This document shows positions 8,279 to 15,672 of a stretch of DNA of 64,000 nt, in pieces. Origin of the DNA: Mesorhizobium sp. AR07 (lineage in GTDB: Bacteria; Pseudomonadota; Alphaproteobacteria; Rhizobiales; Rhizobiaceae); contig NZ_CP080525.1 of NCBI RefSeq assembly GCF_024746815.1, forward strand, positions 1,240,001 to 1,304,000. Reading direction: 5' to 3'. How positions within the stretch are numbered: position 1 is the first letter of the stretch; every line of letters starts with the position of its first letter. Made by a program: the position numbers and the translations under genes. A model generated the notes under the pieces. It made no database searches, was not told where the DNA came from, and worked only from the letters and a program-made list of their open reading frames with translations.

Positions 8279-9346
8279 ATGTCTTGGCAACACGTTCGTA
8301 TATCCCACTTCGGTGGCCCCGAGGTCTTGGAGCTGGTGAGCGAGCCAACAATCCCAAATCCGGGTGCTGGCGAGGTACGCATCAAGGTTCTGGCAGCCGG
8401 AACCGGTTTCACGGATAGCTTCATTAGGCGTGGCCGTTACCCCGACTTCAAAGGACCGCTGCCGTTTACTCCCGGCTACGACCTGGTAGGTGTCGTGGAG
8501 AAGGCTGGTCTCGACGTTGTCTTGCCGCGTGAGGGGCAAATCGTTGCCGATCTCTGCGTGGTCGGTGGTTACGCACAATATGCGATTCGTCCCGCGCGTT
8601 TTCTTGTGCCGGTTCCTGCTGGCGTCGATGCGGCAGAGGCCGTTTGCATACCGCTCGCCTACCTGACAGCCTTTCAGATGCTCACGCGCTATCGGCGCTT
8701 ATCACCCGGCGATACGATTCTCGTTGTCGGCGCATCAGGCTCGGTCGGTACGGCGCTACTCGATCTCTCGCGTCATCTTGGCCTCAAGGCAATCGGCACG
8801 TGTTCGGCGGCGAACCTCGCCGTGGTTGAGCGATTTGGTGGTAAGGCAATCGACTATCGGGCTGGCGACTTCGTTGATGAGGTCCGCAAACTCACGACTG
8901 GGCGGGTTGGCGGCGCCGGTGTCGATGCGGCATTCGATGCGATCGGAGGGGCGCATTTCAACCGGTCATTCGCCTGTCTCGCGCCGGGGGGCATCCTCAT
9001 CGGCTACGGCTCCCAGACAATGGCAATCGGGCGCGAAAGCTTGATCGCGGCAGGGCTAGGATTGGCACGCCTGAAGCTATGGGGCGCATTGAGCTTCCTG
9101 TTCCGTGGCCGTACGGCGCTTTGGTACAGCGTCACAGACCGCCGCTTGTCGCATCCTGAAGAGTTCAGGACTGACATGGCTGCTTTGTTTGAGTTGCTCC
9201 GCAACGGCGCCATTCATCCGATCGTTGTCGGTCGCGAACCACTAGCCGCAGCGAAAGATATCCACACACGTATCGACGCCGGCGGGTTCGGCGGCAAAAT
9301 CGTTATGCTGCCCTGGCTAGCGACGCAGGTGGCTACCGACAAGTAA
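8279..9346 (+). CDS. Zinc-independent quinone oxidoreductase-like medium-chain dehydrogenase
   Basis: A 355-residue MDR-superfamily protein. The N-terminal GroES-like domain contains AGTGFTDSFIRRGRYPDF and PFTPGYDLVGVV. The Rossmann domain has the nucleotide motif VVGASGSVGTALLDL near residue 155 and AAFDAIGGAHF. The pattern fits zeta-crystallin-type NADPH:quinone reductases. I start at ATG 8279 (MSWQHVRISHFGG); the frame is open upstream through the tRNA-Leu fragment, which is fortuitous. Codon use is less GC-biased than in nearby housekeeping genes. Lying between a broken and an intact tRNA-Leu and next to a recombinase remnant, it looks horizontally acquired. Confidence 0.85.
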   Translation: MSWQHVRISHFGGPEVLELVSEPTIPNPGAGEVRIKVLAAGTGFTDSFIRRGRYPDFKGPLPFTPGYDLVGVVEKAGLDVVLPREGQIVADLCVVGGYAQYAIRPARFLVPVPAGVDAAEAVCIPLAYLTAFQMLTRYRRLSPGDTILVVGASGSVGTALLDLSRHLGLKAIGTCSAANLAVVERFGGKAIDYRAGDFVDEVRKLTTGRVGGAGVDAAFDAIGGAHFNRSFACLAPGGILIGYGSQTMAIGRESLIAAGLGLARLKLWGALSFLFRGRTALWYSVTDRRLSHPEEFRTDMAALFELLRNGAIHPIVVGREPLAAAKDIHTRIDAGGFGGKIVMLPWLATQVATDK

Positions 9347-9390
9347 CCGCTTCGCACTGCCAAAGGCCCCGCGCCAGCGCCTGTCACTCC

Positions 9391-9561
9391 ACCCGCCACG
9401 GAGGTCGCCTGCGGCTGGAGAACCGGAAGAACGGGAGCTTCGGGGGCATCCCATTGACCAAGCGCGCCGCCCTCGCGCTGGAACGCCACCGCATCCACAG
9501 CAAGACGCCTGACCGGCCCTTCGGTGACTTCAAGTACCGTTGGGCGCTGCTCATCGGATAA
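9391..9561 (+). pseudogene. Remnant of a tyrosine recombinase (phage-type integrase)
   Basis: This frame has no start of its own but translates to a segment containing LRLENRKNGSFGGIPLTKRA followed by ALALERHRIH and PDRPFGDFKYRW, ending in a stop at 9561. The K-N-G turn followed by (I/V)PL and an alanine-rich helix is the conserved lysine hairpin region of tyrosine recombinase catalytic domains. The catalytic Arg, His and Tyr boxes are absent, so this is a decayed fragment. It lies between the quinone-reductase gene and tRNA-Leu. Identification is by motif shape only. Confidence 0.5.
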
Positions 9562-9908
9562 CATGCTGTTTATAAACGCTTTTTTATGTCATGACAGGAT
9601 CAGTATATATCACGCCTCGTGAATGGAATGGTAGCAACCTTTAAAAAGGTGTGGAAAATACCGAATCGATGCACACACGAGAGGCTGCCCACAACGGTTC
9701 TTAGCTTCCTAAACGGTCCGCAATGTTGATTGGGCTAGATGACGCGCCATTCCGCAGCGCGGAGACTCGCAGAAGTCGGCCCCTAGGACGTCAGTCGTCG
9801 AGAGAGTGCGAGGTCGCTACCTTCACACTGTCGCGTTCAGCGGGTCCGAATTGAGCTTGAAGTTGTGACATGGCCTGTGACATAGACGTGGCACAGGTCA
9901 CCAGATCG
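9562..9908. other. AT-rich intergenic region before tRNA-Leu
   Basis: About 350 bases with no supportable gene. It includes an AT-rich stretch around 9565-9620 and a short CCTTTAAAAAGG palindrome near 9640. It presumably contains the tRNA-Leu promoter at its right end. Confidence 0.4.
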
Positions 9909-9991
9909 GCGGGTATGGCGGAATTGGTAGACGCACCAGATTTAGGTTCTGGCGTGAAAACGTGGGGGTTCGAGTCCCTCTACCCGCACCA
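9909..9991 (+). tRNA. tRNA-Leu (anticodon UAG), CCA encoded
   Basis: A complete class II tRNA: acceptor GCGGGTA pairs with TACCCGC, the D-arm is TGGCGGAATTGGTAGACGC, the anticodon arm is CCAGA-TTTAGGT-TCTGG with UAG at the anticodon, a short variable arm (CGTGAAAACG) follows, then the T-arm GGGGGTTCGAGTCCCTC. CCA is encoded at 9989-9991. Confidence 0.95.
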
Positions 9992-9993
9992 CC

Positions 9994-10044
9994 CTTCGCT
10001 CTTCGAGCTTCGGGTGGCAGGCCACCTGAAGCTCGTTAGCGAAG
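9994..10044. repeat. Long inverted repeat just after tRNA-Leu
   Basis: Arms CGAGCTTCGGGTGGC and GCCACCTGAAGCTCG (one mismatch) are separated by two bases, and outer arms CTTCGCT and AGCGAAG extend the stem. It starts three bases after the tRNA CCA, so it could end tRNA transcription, or it may be a mobile palindromic repeat. Further partially inverted GAAGGAGG/TCCTCC blocks follow to about 10075. Confidence 0.6.
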
Positions 10045-10097
10045 GAGTCCTCCGAAGCCTTGGCGAAGGAGGACCGCGACAGTCCTGGCATCAGTGC

Positions 10098-11546
10098 CTA
10101 CGCCTCGAACGCTCTCCCTGTGAACCATGCGGCGAGCTTTGCAAGCTCTGGCCCCAGCACACGATCATCACCGACAGGCGGCACGATAGCCCTGATTTCA
10201 TCGACGAAGGCCTGAAGCGCCGGTGGCGCCGCGCGTTCGGTGACGTGCAGCGCCTGCGATGCGATCATCGCCAGCATTGCCATCGCAGCATCCAGGCAGC
10301 GGCCGGCGGTCGCCTCCTTGGTCCATGCGAAGAACGCCGTGGTGGCGACATCGTCCTGTCCGGCGCCGGCCGATTCGGTGCCGGGAATGAAGGTGCGTTG
10401 CGCCGCAAGCTTGGCCTGCTCGAGATAGCCGGTGATCGCCATCGGCACATAGCCGACATTGCCGTGGCCATCGCTGTCGGCCCAATGCCGGCCGGTCATC
10501 AGGAGATCGGGCAGCAGCGAGACCTTGCCGTTGAGCAGCTTGGAGGCGTGACGGTCGCAGAGCAGGCAGATATCGGCCCATATCGCCGCCAGGTCGTCCA
10601 GCGCCGGCGTCGCCATGGCATTGTGGTAGCCGCCGGTGCTGATGCAGCGCCCGAACGGATGGGCGTCATCGGGTGGGATGTAGACCGGGTTGTCCGATAT
10701 CGAAGCCAGCGACACGGTGGCCGCCCGCTCGGCCCCCGCCAGAGCACGATGCATTTGTCCAAGCACGCGCGGCACGATCCGGTAGCTGACCGGCGCCTGA
10801 TAGTTGCGCCGCCCGTCTCCGGCGCCGACGAGAAATTCCCGCAACCCGCGCAGGGCTGCCGCCTCATGCTCATCGCCCCATAGCGTGTCGAGCGCGGCAT
10901 CGTAGTGCTCGAGCGGGGCGCGAAATGCTTCGATCGACAGTGCGAACACCTTGTGCGCCATGCGGATGCGGCGGCGTGCCGCGAGCGCTGCGTCCGCCAC
11001 CAGGGCGGCGGCGCACGGCGAGCCGTTGATCAGCGAGCCCCGTTCCTTGACTTCCAGGTCGAAGCGCGTCGAAAGCTCGGCAAACAGCGGATAGAGCGCC
11101 AGGATCTCACCGGCGCCGCCTTGACCCGAAGCCGGCACCGTTGGCATCGGCCCGCCATCGAGCATCGCCGCGACAGCAAGCGCGATGCGCGGCGTGGTGG
11201 CGGCGTTGCCCTCGATGAAGTTCGTCAGGCGGGCAAGCACGATCGCCCTGACCACCCGATCCGGCAGCGGGTCGCCGAACGAGGTCGCCGCAGCGAACGC
11301 CTTGATGCGGGCATGGCGGTCCCGCTCGTCCGGTTCGAGCTTGCGGCTCGCCAGTTCCCCCATCGCGGTGGTGACGCCATAGATGACCGGCGGTGGATCG
11401 GATTCGATGAGCCTGAGGAACGAGGCACGGCATTCGGCGATGCGCCGCAAGGCCTTCTCGCCGATCTCCACCGTGTCCTTCTCCCAGGCGACGCGCAAAA
11501 CGGTGTCGAGGTTGATGTCTTCACGCGTCGACAGGGTAACTGGCAT
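10098..11546 (-). CDS. Divergent aromatic amino acid lyase (HAL/PAL family)
   Basis: A 482-residue member of the histidine/phenylalanine ammonia-lyase family. The Ala-Ser-Gly triad that cyclises into the MIO electrophile is present at residues 139-141 (MPTVPASGQGGAGEILALY), but the usual following Asp-Leu is replaced by Gln-Gly. The tyrosine region reads VIYGVTTAMGE (Y56) instead of the canonical YGVNTGFG. Later family segments include LINGSPCAAAL, SISDNPV and GTESAGAGQDDV. It may deaminate or isomerise an amino acid other than His or Phe. The gene stands alone, with no hut genes nearby, so it is unlikely to be a canonical hutH. Confidence 0.8.
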   Translation of the reverse strand: MPVTLSTREDINLDTVLRVAWEKDTVEIGEKALRRIAECRASFLRLIESDPPPVIYGVTTAMGELASRKLEPDERDRHARIKAFAAATSFGDPLPDRVVRAIVLARLTNFIEGNAATTPRIALAVAAMLDGGPMPTVPASGQGGAGEILALYPLFAELSTRFDLEVKERGSLINGSPCAAALVADAALAARRRIRMAHKVFALSIEAFRAPLEHYDAALDTLWGDEHEAAALRGLREFLVGAGDGRRNYQAPVSYRIVPRVLGQMHRALAGAERAATVSLASISDNPVYIPPDDAHPFGRCISTGGYHNAMATPALDDLAAIWADICLLCDRHASKLLNGKVSLLPDLLMTGRHWADSDGHGNVGYVPMAITGYLEQAKLAAQRTFIPGTESAGAGQDDVATTAFFAWTKEATAGRCLDAAMAMLAMIASQALHVTERAAPPALQAFVDEIRAIVPPVGDDRVLGPELAKLAAWFTGRAFEA

Positions 11547-11611
11547 GCTTCTTACCGTCCAAGGGGGGCTGCCGAGGGCTTGCGTCGACCATCAAGGTCG
11601 ACATCATTGGT

Positions 11612-12193
11612 CTAATAAAGCGGCTCTTCGAACAGCGTCTTGTCGCCATCCATCAGCGCCTTGATCTGCGCCGTGCCGTTACCGGCGAGCGCAATGCGGA
11701 TCCCGAACGGCCGCACCCGCATGTCGTTCTGGATCTGCATCCCCTCGCCCTCAGGCAGATAGAACCGCTCGATGCCGTAGTCCGGTGCGATTGTGGCATC
11801 TGGCTCAAGGCCCCAGCCGGACGCAACCTTGCCGACAATATCGGCTTCGTCGGGACCGGCAGCTGATGGAGCCTGGCCGAGCCATGCTGTCGTTGCCAGC
11901 CAATAACCATCGGCACCCTTTTTCAACCTGACCACAAGGGATGTGTCGTCCGTAGTCAGTTTTCCGGTCGGGATGTTGGCGATCAGCTTCACCGGTATCC
12001 GGGAAATGTCATAGCCAAGGAGAATGTAGTCGCCACGCAGAAGATCGCGCGGATCTATCGGCTCGACCTTGAGCAGCACTTCCTTGCCGTTGCGCAGGAC
12101 CGCTGCCCGCCCCGCAATGATCCAGCTCAGGAAGCCGATCTGGATGAGCGACAGCACCAGCGCCGAGATAACAAGTCTCTTCCCGGTCATCAT
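11612..12193 (-). CDS. GDYXXLXY-domain membrane protein
   Basis: A 193-residue protein with one N-terminal membrane helix (LVISALVLSLIQIGFLSWII), then the defining motif RGDYILLGYDI at about residue 53 inside a periplasmic-facing beta-rich domain. The function of the family is unknown. Its start overlaps the end of the DUF2157 gene by four bases, and these two families are commonly encoded side by side, so they probably form a membrane complex. Confidence 0.85.
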   Translation of the reverse strand: MMTGKRLVISALVLSLIQIGFLSWIIAGRAAVLRNGKEVLLKVEPIDPRDLLRGDYILLGYDISRIPVKLIANIPTGKLTTDDTSLVVRLKKGADGYWLATTAWLGQAPSAAGPDEADIVGKVASGWGLEPDATIAPDYGIERFYLPEGEGMQIQNDMRVRPFGIRIALAGNGTAQIKALMDGDKTLFEEPLY

Positions 12194-13308
12194 GCTGCTG
12201 CTCCCTGAACGGCTGGACCCTTCATGCGTTTCTCGATGCGTATGATGATGAGGGCAAGAATGCCGAGCAGCACGGCCGCCGCAAGGAAGAAGCCTGCCGT
12301 GTCGAGCATCGACTGCAAGGTCACCACATAGATAATGGCGAGTTCGAAGGCGAAGCCGGCATAGGCAAGCCAGCGCAAGCCTCGGCTTTCCCGTCCCGCC
12401 AGCACGATCGCCGCGACGATGCCGGCCAGGGCGACGACCGAAGCGATGGCGAAACCGCTGTTGTAGGTGCTTTCATTGGCCAGTTCGAGCTGGATCATTG
12501 CCAGTCCGGTGAGGAAGCCGAGCAAAGCGTGCAACGGCAAGCGGCCGCCGAGCTGGACGATCCTGTCGACCGGCTCCGGCGCGAACACGGAAGCCGCGAA
12601 CAGCAGTGCCGATACCGCGACCAGCGGGATCGCCACCTGCAGCGTGTCGTGGTTCGTGACCAGCAGCACGAGGTAGAACAGCAGCGACAGGATGATCAGG
12701 TGCCGGGCCGCCTGGCTGCGGGTCCAGAAGGAGATCGCGAACAACACCAGGGCCATGGCGATGAAGGGGTGCGGAAAATCCCTGCTCCGGAAATAATCGA
12801 ACCCTTCCAGGAACAGCCATGCATCGGCAATGCCGACCGAAGCGACAGTCAGGGGATTGGAGCGCAGCGCGACCGCGGCAAGCGCCGTGCCGACGCCCCA
12901 GGTGATCACCGCCGACGATTCGTCCCCGGAAAAATGATACATCTGGCCGATCAGCGCGATCGAGCCGCCGAAGGCCGCTGCCGCCACGATCCACAGCGCC
13001 TCGCCGATCGCCGCATGGTCGCGCGTCTTCAACACCGCACCGCCGACATAACCGCCAAGGATGACGGCAAAGAGGGCCGCCACCCGCGCCAGCCTTGGGA
13101 TGGCTTCCCAGTTGGCGGCGACGAAAATCAGGATGGCGGCGCCGAACAGCAAGGCGGCCATCATCGCCAGGATCGAGCCGAAGCTGAGCGACTTGCGCTC
13201 GTTGGCTTCGACATCCCGCGCCAGGGAATCAGCCGTCTCGGTATTGATCAGGCCGGCCTGCAGCCAGCGCGCGATATCCGACTTCACTCGCGACGAATAA
13301 CCCGCCAT
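12190..13308 (-). CDS. DUF2157 polytopic membrane protein
   Basis: A 372-residue protein. The first ~50 residues form a soluble DUF2157-type helix bundle (IARWLQAGLINTETADSL, a transposon-like L-x-x-G-L-I pattern), followed by about ten hydrophobic helices. The ATG at 13308 has a GGGGGGAAAG ribosome site; a TTG at 13341 would lengthen it. It is the first gene of a two-gene operon with the GDYXXLXY gene. Role unknown. Confidence 0.85.
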   Translation of the reverse strand: MAGYSSRVKSDIARWLQAGLINTETADSLARDVEANERKSLSFGSILAMMAALLFGAAILIFVAANWEAIPRLARVAALFAVILGGYVGGAVLKTRDHAAIGEALWIVAAAAFGGSIALIGQMYHFSGDESSAVITWGVGTALAAVALRSNPLTVASVGIADAWLFLEGFDYFRSRDFPHPFIAMALVLFAISFWTRSQAARHLIILSLLFYLVLLVTNHDTLQVAIPLVAVSALLFAASVFAPEPVDRIVQLGGRLPLHALLGFLTGLAMIQLELANESTYNSGFAIASVVALAGIVAAIVLAGRESRGLRWLAYAGFAFELAIIYVVTLQSMLDTAGFFLAAAVLLGILALIIIRIEKRMKGPAVQGAAA

Positions 13309-13544
13309 GCCGCTTTCCCCCCAGTTTGGTCTTTTTTTCAACCGATCCGGTCAAACCGTTGACGCAACGGCATTTTCCGATTCGGGTTTCTTTGTGTCAG
13401 GTCCGTGAACGCGCGTTAATGCTGCATTGCACAATTTGCATTGCTGCCATGCAGCCATAGCGCTTTTAAATCGATATGGGCACGCCTATTTATGGTTCGT
13501 ACACAAACGGAATGATCCGCAAGAAAGACGAAACGAGAAATACC

Positions 13545-13685
13545 ATGAACCTGATCCGCAACTACCGCAACTGGCGCCGCTACAGGGACACCGTGTCCGA
13601 GCTGAGCCGCCTGAGCAACCGTGAACTGACCGACCTCGGCATCAGCCGCAGCGACATTCCTTACGTCGCTCGCAAGGCGGTCTAA
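13545..13685 (+). CDS. DUF1127 small basic protein, copy 1
   Basis: A 46-residue arginine-rich protein starting MNLIRNYRNWRRYRDTVSEL and containing the DUF1127 core (LSNRELTDLGISRSDI). In Rhodobacter the DUF1127 protein CcaF1 is co-transcribed with CCUCCUCCC hairpin RNAs and acts in RNA turnover; the same arrangement occurs here, so a similar role is inferred. I start at 13545, where both copies share the same N terminus; the longer open frame upstream is not conserved. Confidence 0.9.
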   Translation: MNLIRNYRNWRRYRDTVSELSRLSNRELTDLGISRSDIPYVARKAV

Positions 13686-13733
13686 TTCTTCGGACCGCGA
13701 ATGGTCCGAACAAGTTTTGAAAAGAGAACGACA

Positions 13734-13874
13734 ATGAACCTGATCCGCAACTATCGTAACTGGCGCGTCTATCGCGAGACGGTTACCGAGCTGGGTCGCC
13801 TTTCGAACCGCCAGCTGCATGACCTCGGTATCGTCCGCGACGAAATCAAGATCATCGCTCGCCGGGCTATCTAA
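13734..13874 (+). CDS. DUF1127 small basic protein, copy 2
   Basis: A second 46-residue DUF1127 protein 48 bases after the first, beginning identically (MNLIRNYRNWR) and then diverging (VYRETVTELGRLSNRQLHDL). It has an AAAAGAGAACG ribosome region. The pair is a tandem duplication. The first CCTCCTCCC hairpin starts 12 bases after its stop, so the RNAs are probably processed from the 3' part of the same transcript. Confidence 0.9.
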   Translation: MNLIRNYRNWRVYRETVTELGRLSNRQLHDLGIVRDEIKIIARRAI

Positions 13875-13880
13875 CCAGAA

Positions 13881-14000
13881 TTTCGCCAGGGTCGACCTCC
13901 TCCCCGACCCTGACGGATCCGGTCAACCTTCACCTCCTCCCGAGGGTTGACCACCAAAACGGCGCCCGCCGCACCTCCTCCCGCGGCGGGCGTTGTTTCC
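13881..14000 (+). ncRNA. Hairpin RNA unit 1 with three CCTCCTCCC loops (CcsR/cuckoo-like)
   Basis: Three consecutive hairpins each display the same loop sequence ACCTCCTCCC: 13887-13912 (CAGGGTC/GACCCTG), 13921-13952 (GGTCAACC/GGGTTGACC) and 13963-13992 (CGCCCGCCGC/GCGGCGGGCG). The last is followed by TTGTTT and looks like a terminator. This is the architecture described for the alphaproteobacterial cuckoo/CcsR RNAs, which carry CCUCCUCCC in exposed loops and lie behind DUF1127 genes. The loop is an anti-Shine-Dalgarno sequence, so base-pairing to ribosome sites or sequestration of regulators is plausible. Confidence 0.85.
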
Positions 14001-14040
14001 CAAAAAAGGGTTTCGCCCCTTTTAAAAACGGCGAAAGAAA

Positions 14041-14163
14041 TTTCGTCAAAGCCGACCTCCTCCCCGGCGATGACGAATACGGTCGGCCTTCACCTCCTCC
14101 CGAGGGTCGACCCCAAAAACGACACCCGCCGGACCTCCTCCCCCGGCGGGTGTTGTTGTTTTC
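14041..14163 (+). ncRNA. Hairpin RNA unit 2 with three CCTCCTCCC loops (CcsR/cuckoo-like)
   Basis: A second copy of the three-hairpin unit: 14043-14076 (TCGTCA..GCC/GGC..TGACGA), 14081-14112 (GGTCGGCC/GGGTCGACC) and 14122-14152 (ACACCCGCCGG/CCGGCGGGTGT), the last followed by TGTTGTTGTTTT. Each hairpin corresponds to its counterpart in unit 1, with compensatory stem changes and an invariant loop, indicating selection on structure plus loop sequence. Between the units, AAAAGGG/CCCTTTT at about 14004-14023 forms an additional small hairpin. Confidence 0.85.
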
Positions 14164-14246
14164 AGGGTTGGTTGCGCTCACGGCTTTCCGCCTTGCGCCG
14201 CGCCCGGCAATTGCAATCGCTGCACCAAGCGATTATTCCGGCGCTC

Positions 14247-15656
14247 ATGAGCAAAAATCCCATCCATATCATCGGCGGCGGCCTCGCTGGTTCCGAAGCC
14301 GCCTGGCAGGCAGCGCAAGCCGGCGTTCCGGTTATCCTGCATGAAATGCGGCCCGTTCGCGGCACCGACGCGCACAAGACCGACAGCCTGGCCGAGCTTG
14401 TCTGTTCCAATTCCTTCCGCTCCGACGACGCCGAAAACAACGCCGTCGGCCTGCTGCATGCCGAAATGCGGCTGGCCGGCTCGCTGATCATGAGCGCCGG
14501 CGACGCCAACCAGGTGCCGGCCGGCGGCGCGCTTGCCGTCGACCGAGACGGCTTCTCCGACGCCGTGACGAAAAAGCTCGAAGCGCACCCGCTGATCACC
14601 ATCCAGCGCGAGGAAGTGCCTGATCTGCCGCCGGTGGATTGGGACCAGGCGATCGTCGCCACGGGTCCGCTGACCGCGCCTTCGCTTGCCCAGTCGATCG
14701 CGGAGGCGACCGGCGCCGACGCGCTCGCCTTCTTCGATGCCATCGCGCCGATCGTCCATTTCGACACGATCGACATGGACACCTGCTGGTTCCAGTCGCG
14801 CTACGACAAGGTCGGGCCAGGCGGCACCGGCAAGGACTACATCAACTGTCCGATGGACAAGGAGCAATATCTCGCCTTCGTGCAGGCGCTGGTCGACGGC
14901 CAGAAAACCGAATTCAAGCAATGGGAAGGCACGCCCTATTTCGACGGCTGCCTGCCGATCGAGATCATGGCCGAACGCGGCGTCGAAACGCTGCGCTATG
15001 GGCCGATGAAGCCGATGGGCCTGACCAATGCGCACAATCCGACGGTAAAAGCCTATGCCGTCGTCCAGCTGCGGCAGGACAATGCGCTGGGTACGCTCTA
15101 CAACATGGTCGGTTTCCAGACCAAGCTGAAGCATGCCGAGCAGGTGCGCGTGTTCCGCACCATACCGGGTCTCGAAAACGCCGACTTCGCCCGCCTCGGC
15201 GGCCTGCACCGCAACACCTACATCAATTCGCCGACCTTGCTCGACGCTTCGCTGCAGCTGAAATCGCGCCCCGGCCTGCGTTTCGCTGGCCAGATCACCG
15301 GCTGCGAGGGCTACGTCGAAAGTGCGGCGATTGGTTTGCTCGCCGGACGCTTCGCCGCCGCTGAGCGGCTTGGCCATGCACCGTCCCTGCCGCCGCTCAC
15401 CACGGCCTTCGGCGCCCTGCTCAACCACATCACCGGCGGCCACATCGTTTCGGACGATGAACCGGGAAAACGCTCCTTCCAGCCGATGAATGTCAATTTC
15501 GGCCTGTTTCCGCCCGTCGAAGCACCGAAGATCGAGGGCAAACGCATGCGCGGAAAGGACAAGACCGTCGCCAAGCGGCATGCGGTGACGTCACGTGCGC
15601 TGGCCGATTGCCGGCAGTGGCTCGGCTTGGCGGCGCAAGCGGAAGCGGCAGAGTAG
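14247..15656 (+). CDS. trmFO: tRNA (uracil-54-C5)-methyltransferase, folate/FAD-dependent
   Basis: A 469-residue TrmFO. The N-terminal FAD-binding motif is [18 protein letters not shown]. Family hallmarks follow: [18 protein letters not shown], the ATGPLT segment, and C-terminal [20 protein letters not shown]. It forms 5-methyluridine at position 54 of tRNA using methylenetetrahydrofolate as carbon source. The start at ATG 14247 gives the standard N terminus; the frame remains open upstream into the hairpin-RNA region, which is not coding. Confidence 0.96.
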   Translation: MSKNPIHIIGGGLAGSEAAWQAAQAGVPVILHEMRPVRGTDAHKTDSLAELVCSNSFRSDDAENNAVGLLHAEMRLAGSLIMSAGDANQVPAGGALAVDRDGFSDAVTKKLEAHPLITIQREEVPDLPPVDWDQAIVATGPLTAPSLAQSIAEATGADALAFFDAIAPIVHFDTIDMDTCWFQSRYDKVGPGGTGKDYINCPMDKEQYLAFVQALVDGQKTEFKQWEGTPYFDGCLPIEIMAERGVETLRYGPMKPMGLTNAHNPTVKAYAVVQLRQDNALGTLYNMVGFQTKLKHAEQVRVFRTIPGLENADFARLGGLHRNTYINSPTLLDASLQLKSRPGLRFAGQITGCEGYVESAAIGLLAGRFAAAERLGHAPSLPPLTTAFGALLNHITGGHIVSDDEPGKRSFQPMNVNFGLFPPVEAPKIEGKRMRGKDKTVAKRHAVTSRALADCRQWLGLAAQAEAAE

Positions 15657-15672
15657 CCCTCCCTCCTCCGCT

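Noticed and set aside
10098..11546. Canonical histidine ammonia-lyase hutH
   Set aside because: Active-site flanks differ and no hut genes are adjacent.
13875..14163. CRISPR-like array, because CCTCCTCCC recurs at regular spacing
   Set aside because: The repeated unit is only the loop of palindromic hairpins; stems vary, spacing is uneven and no cas genes are present.
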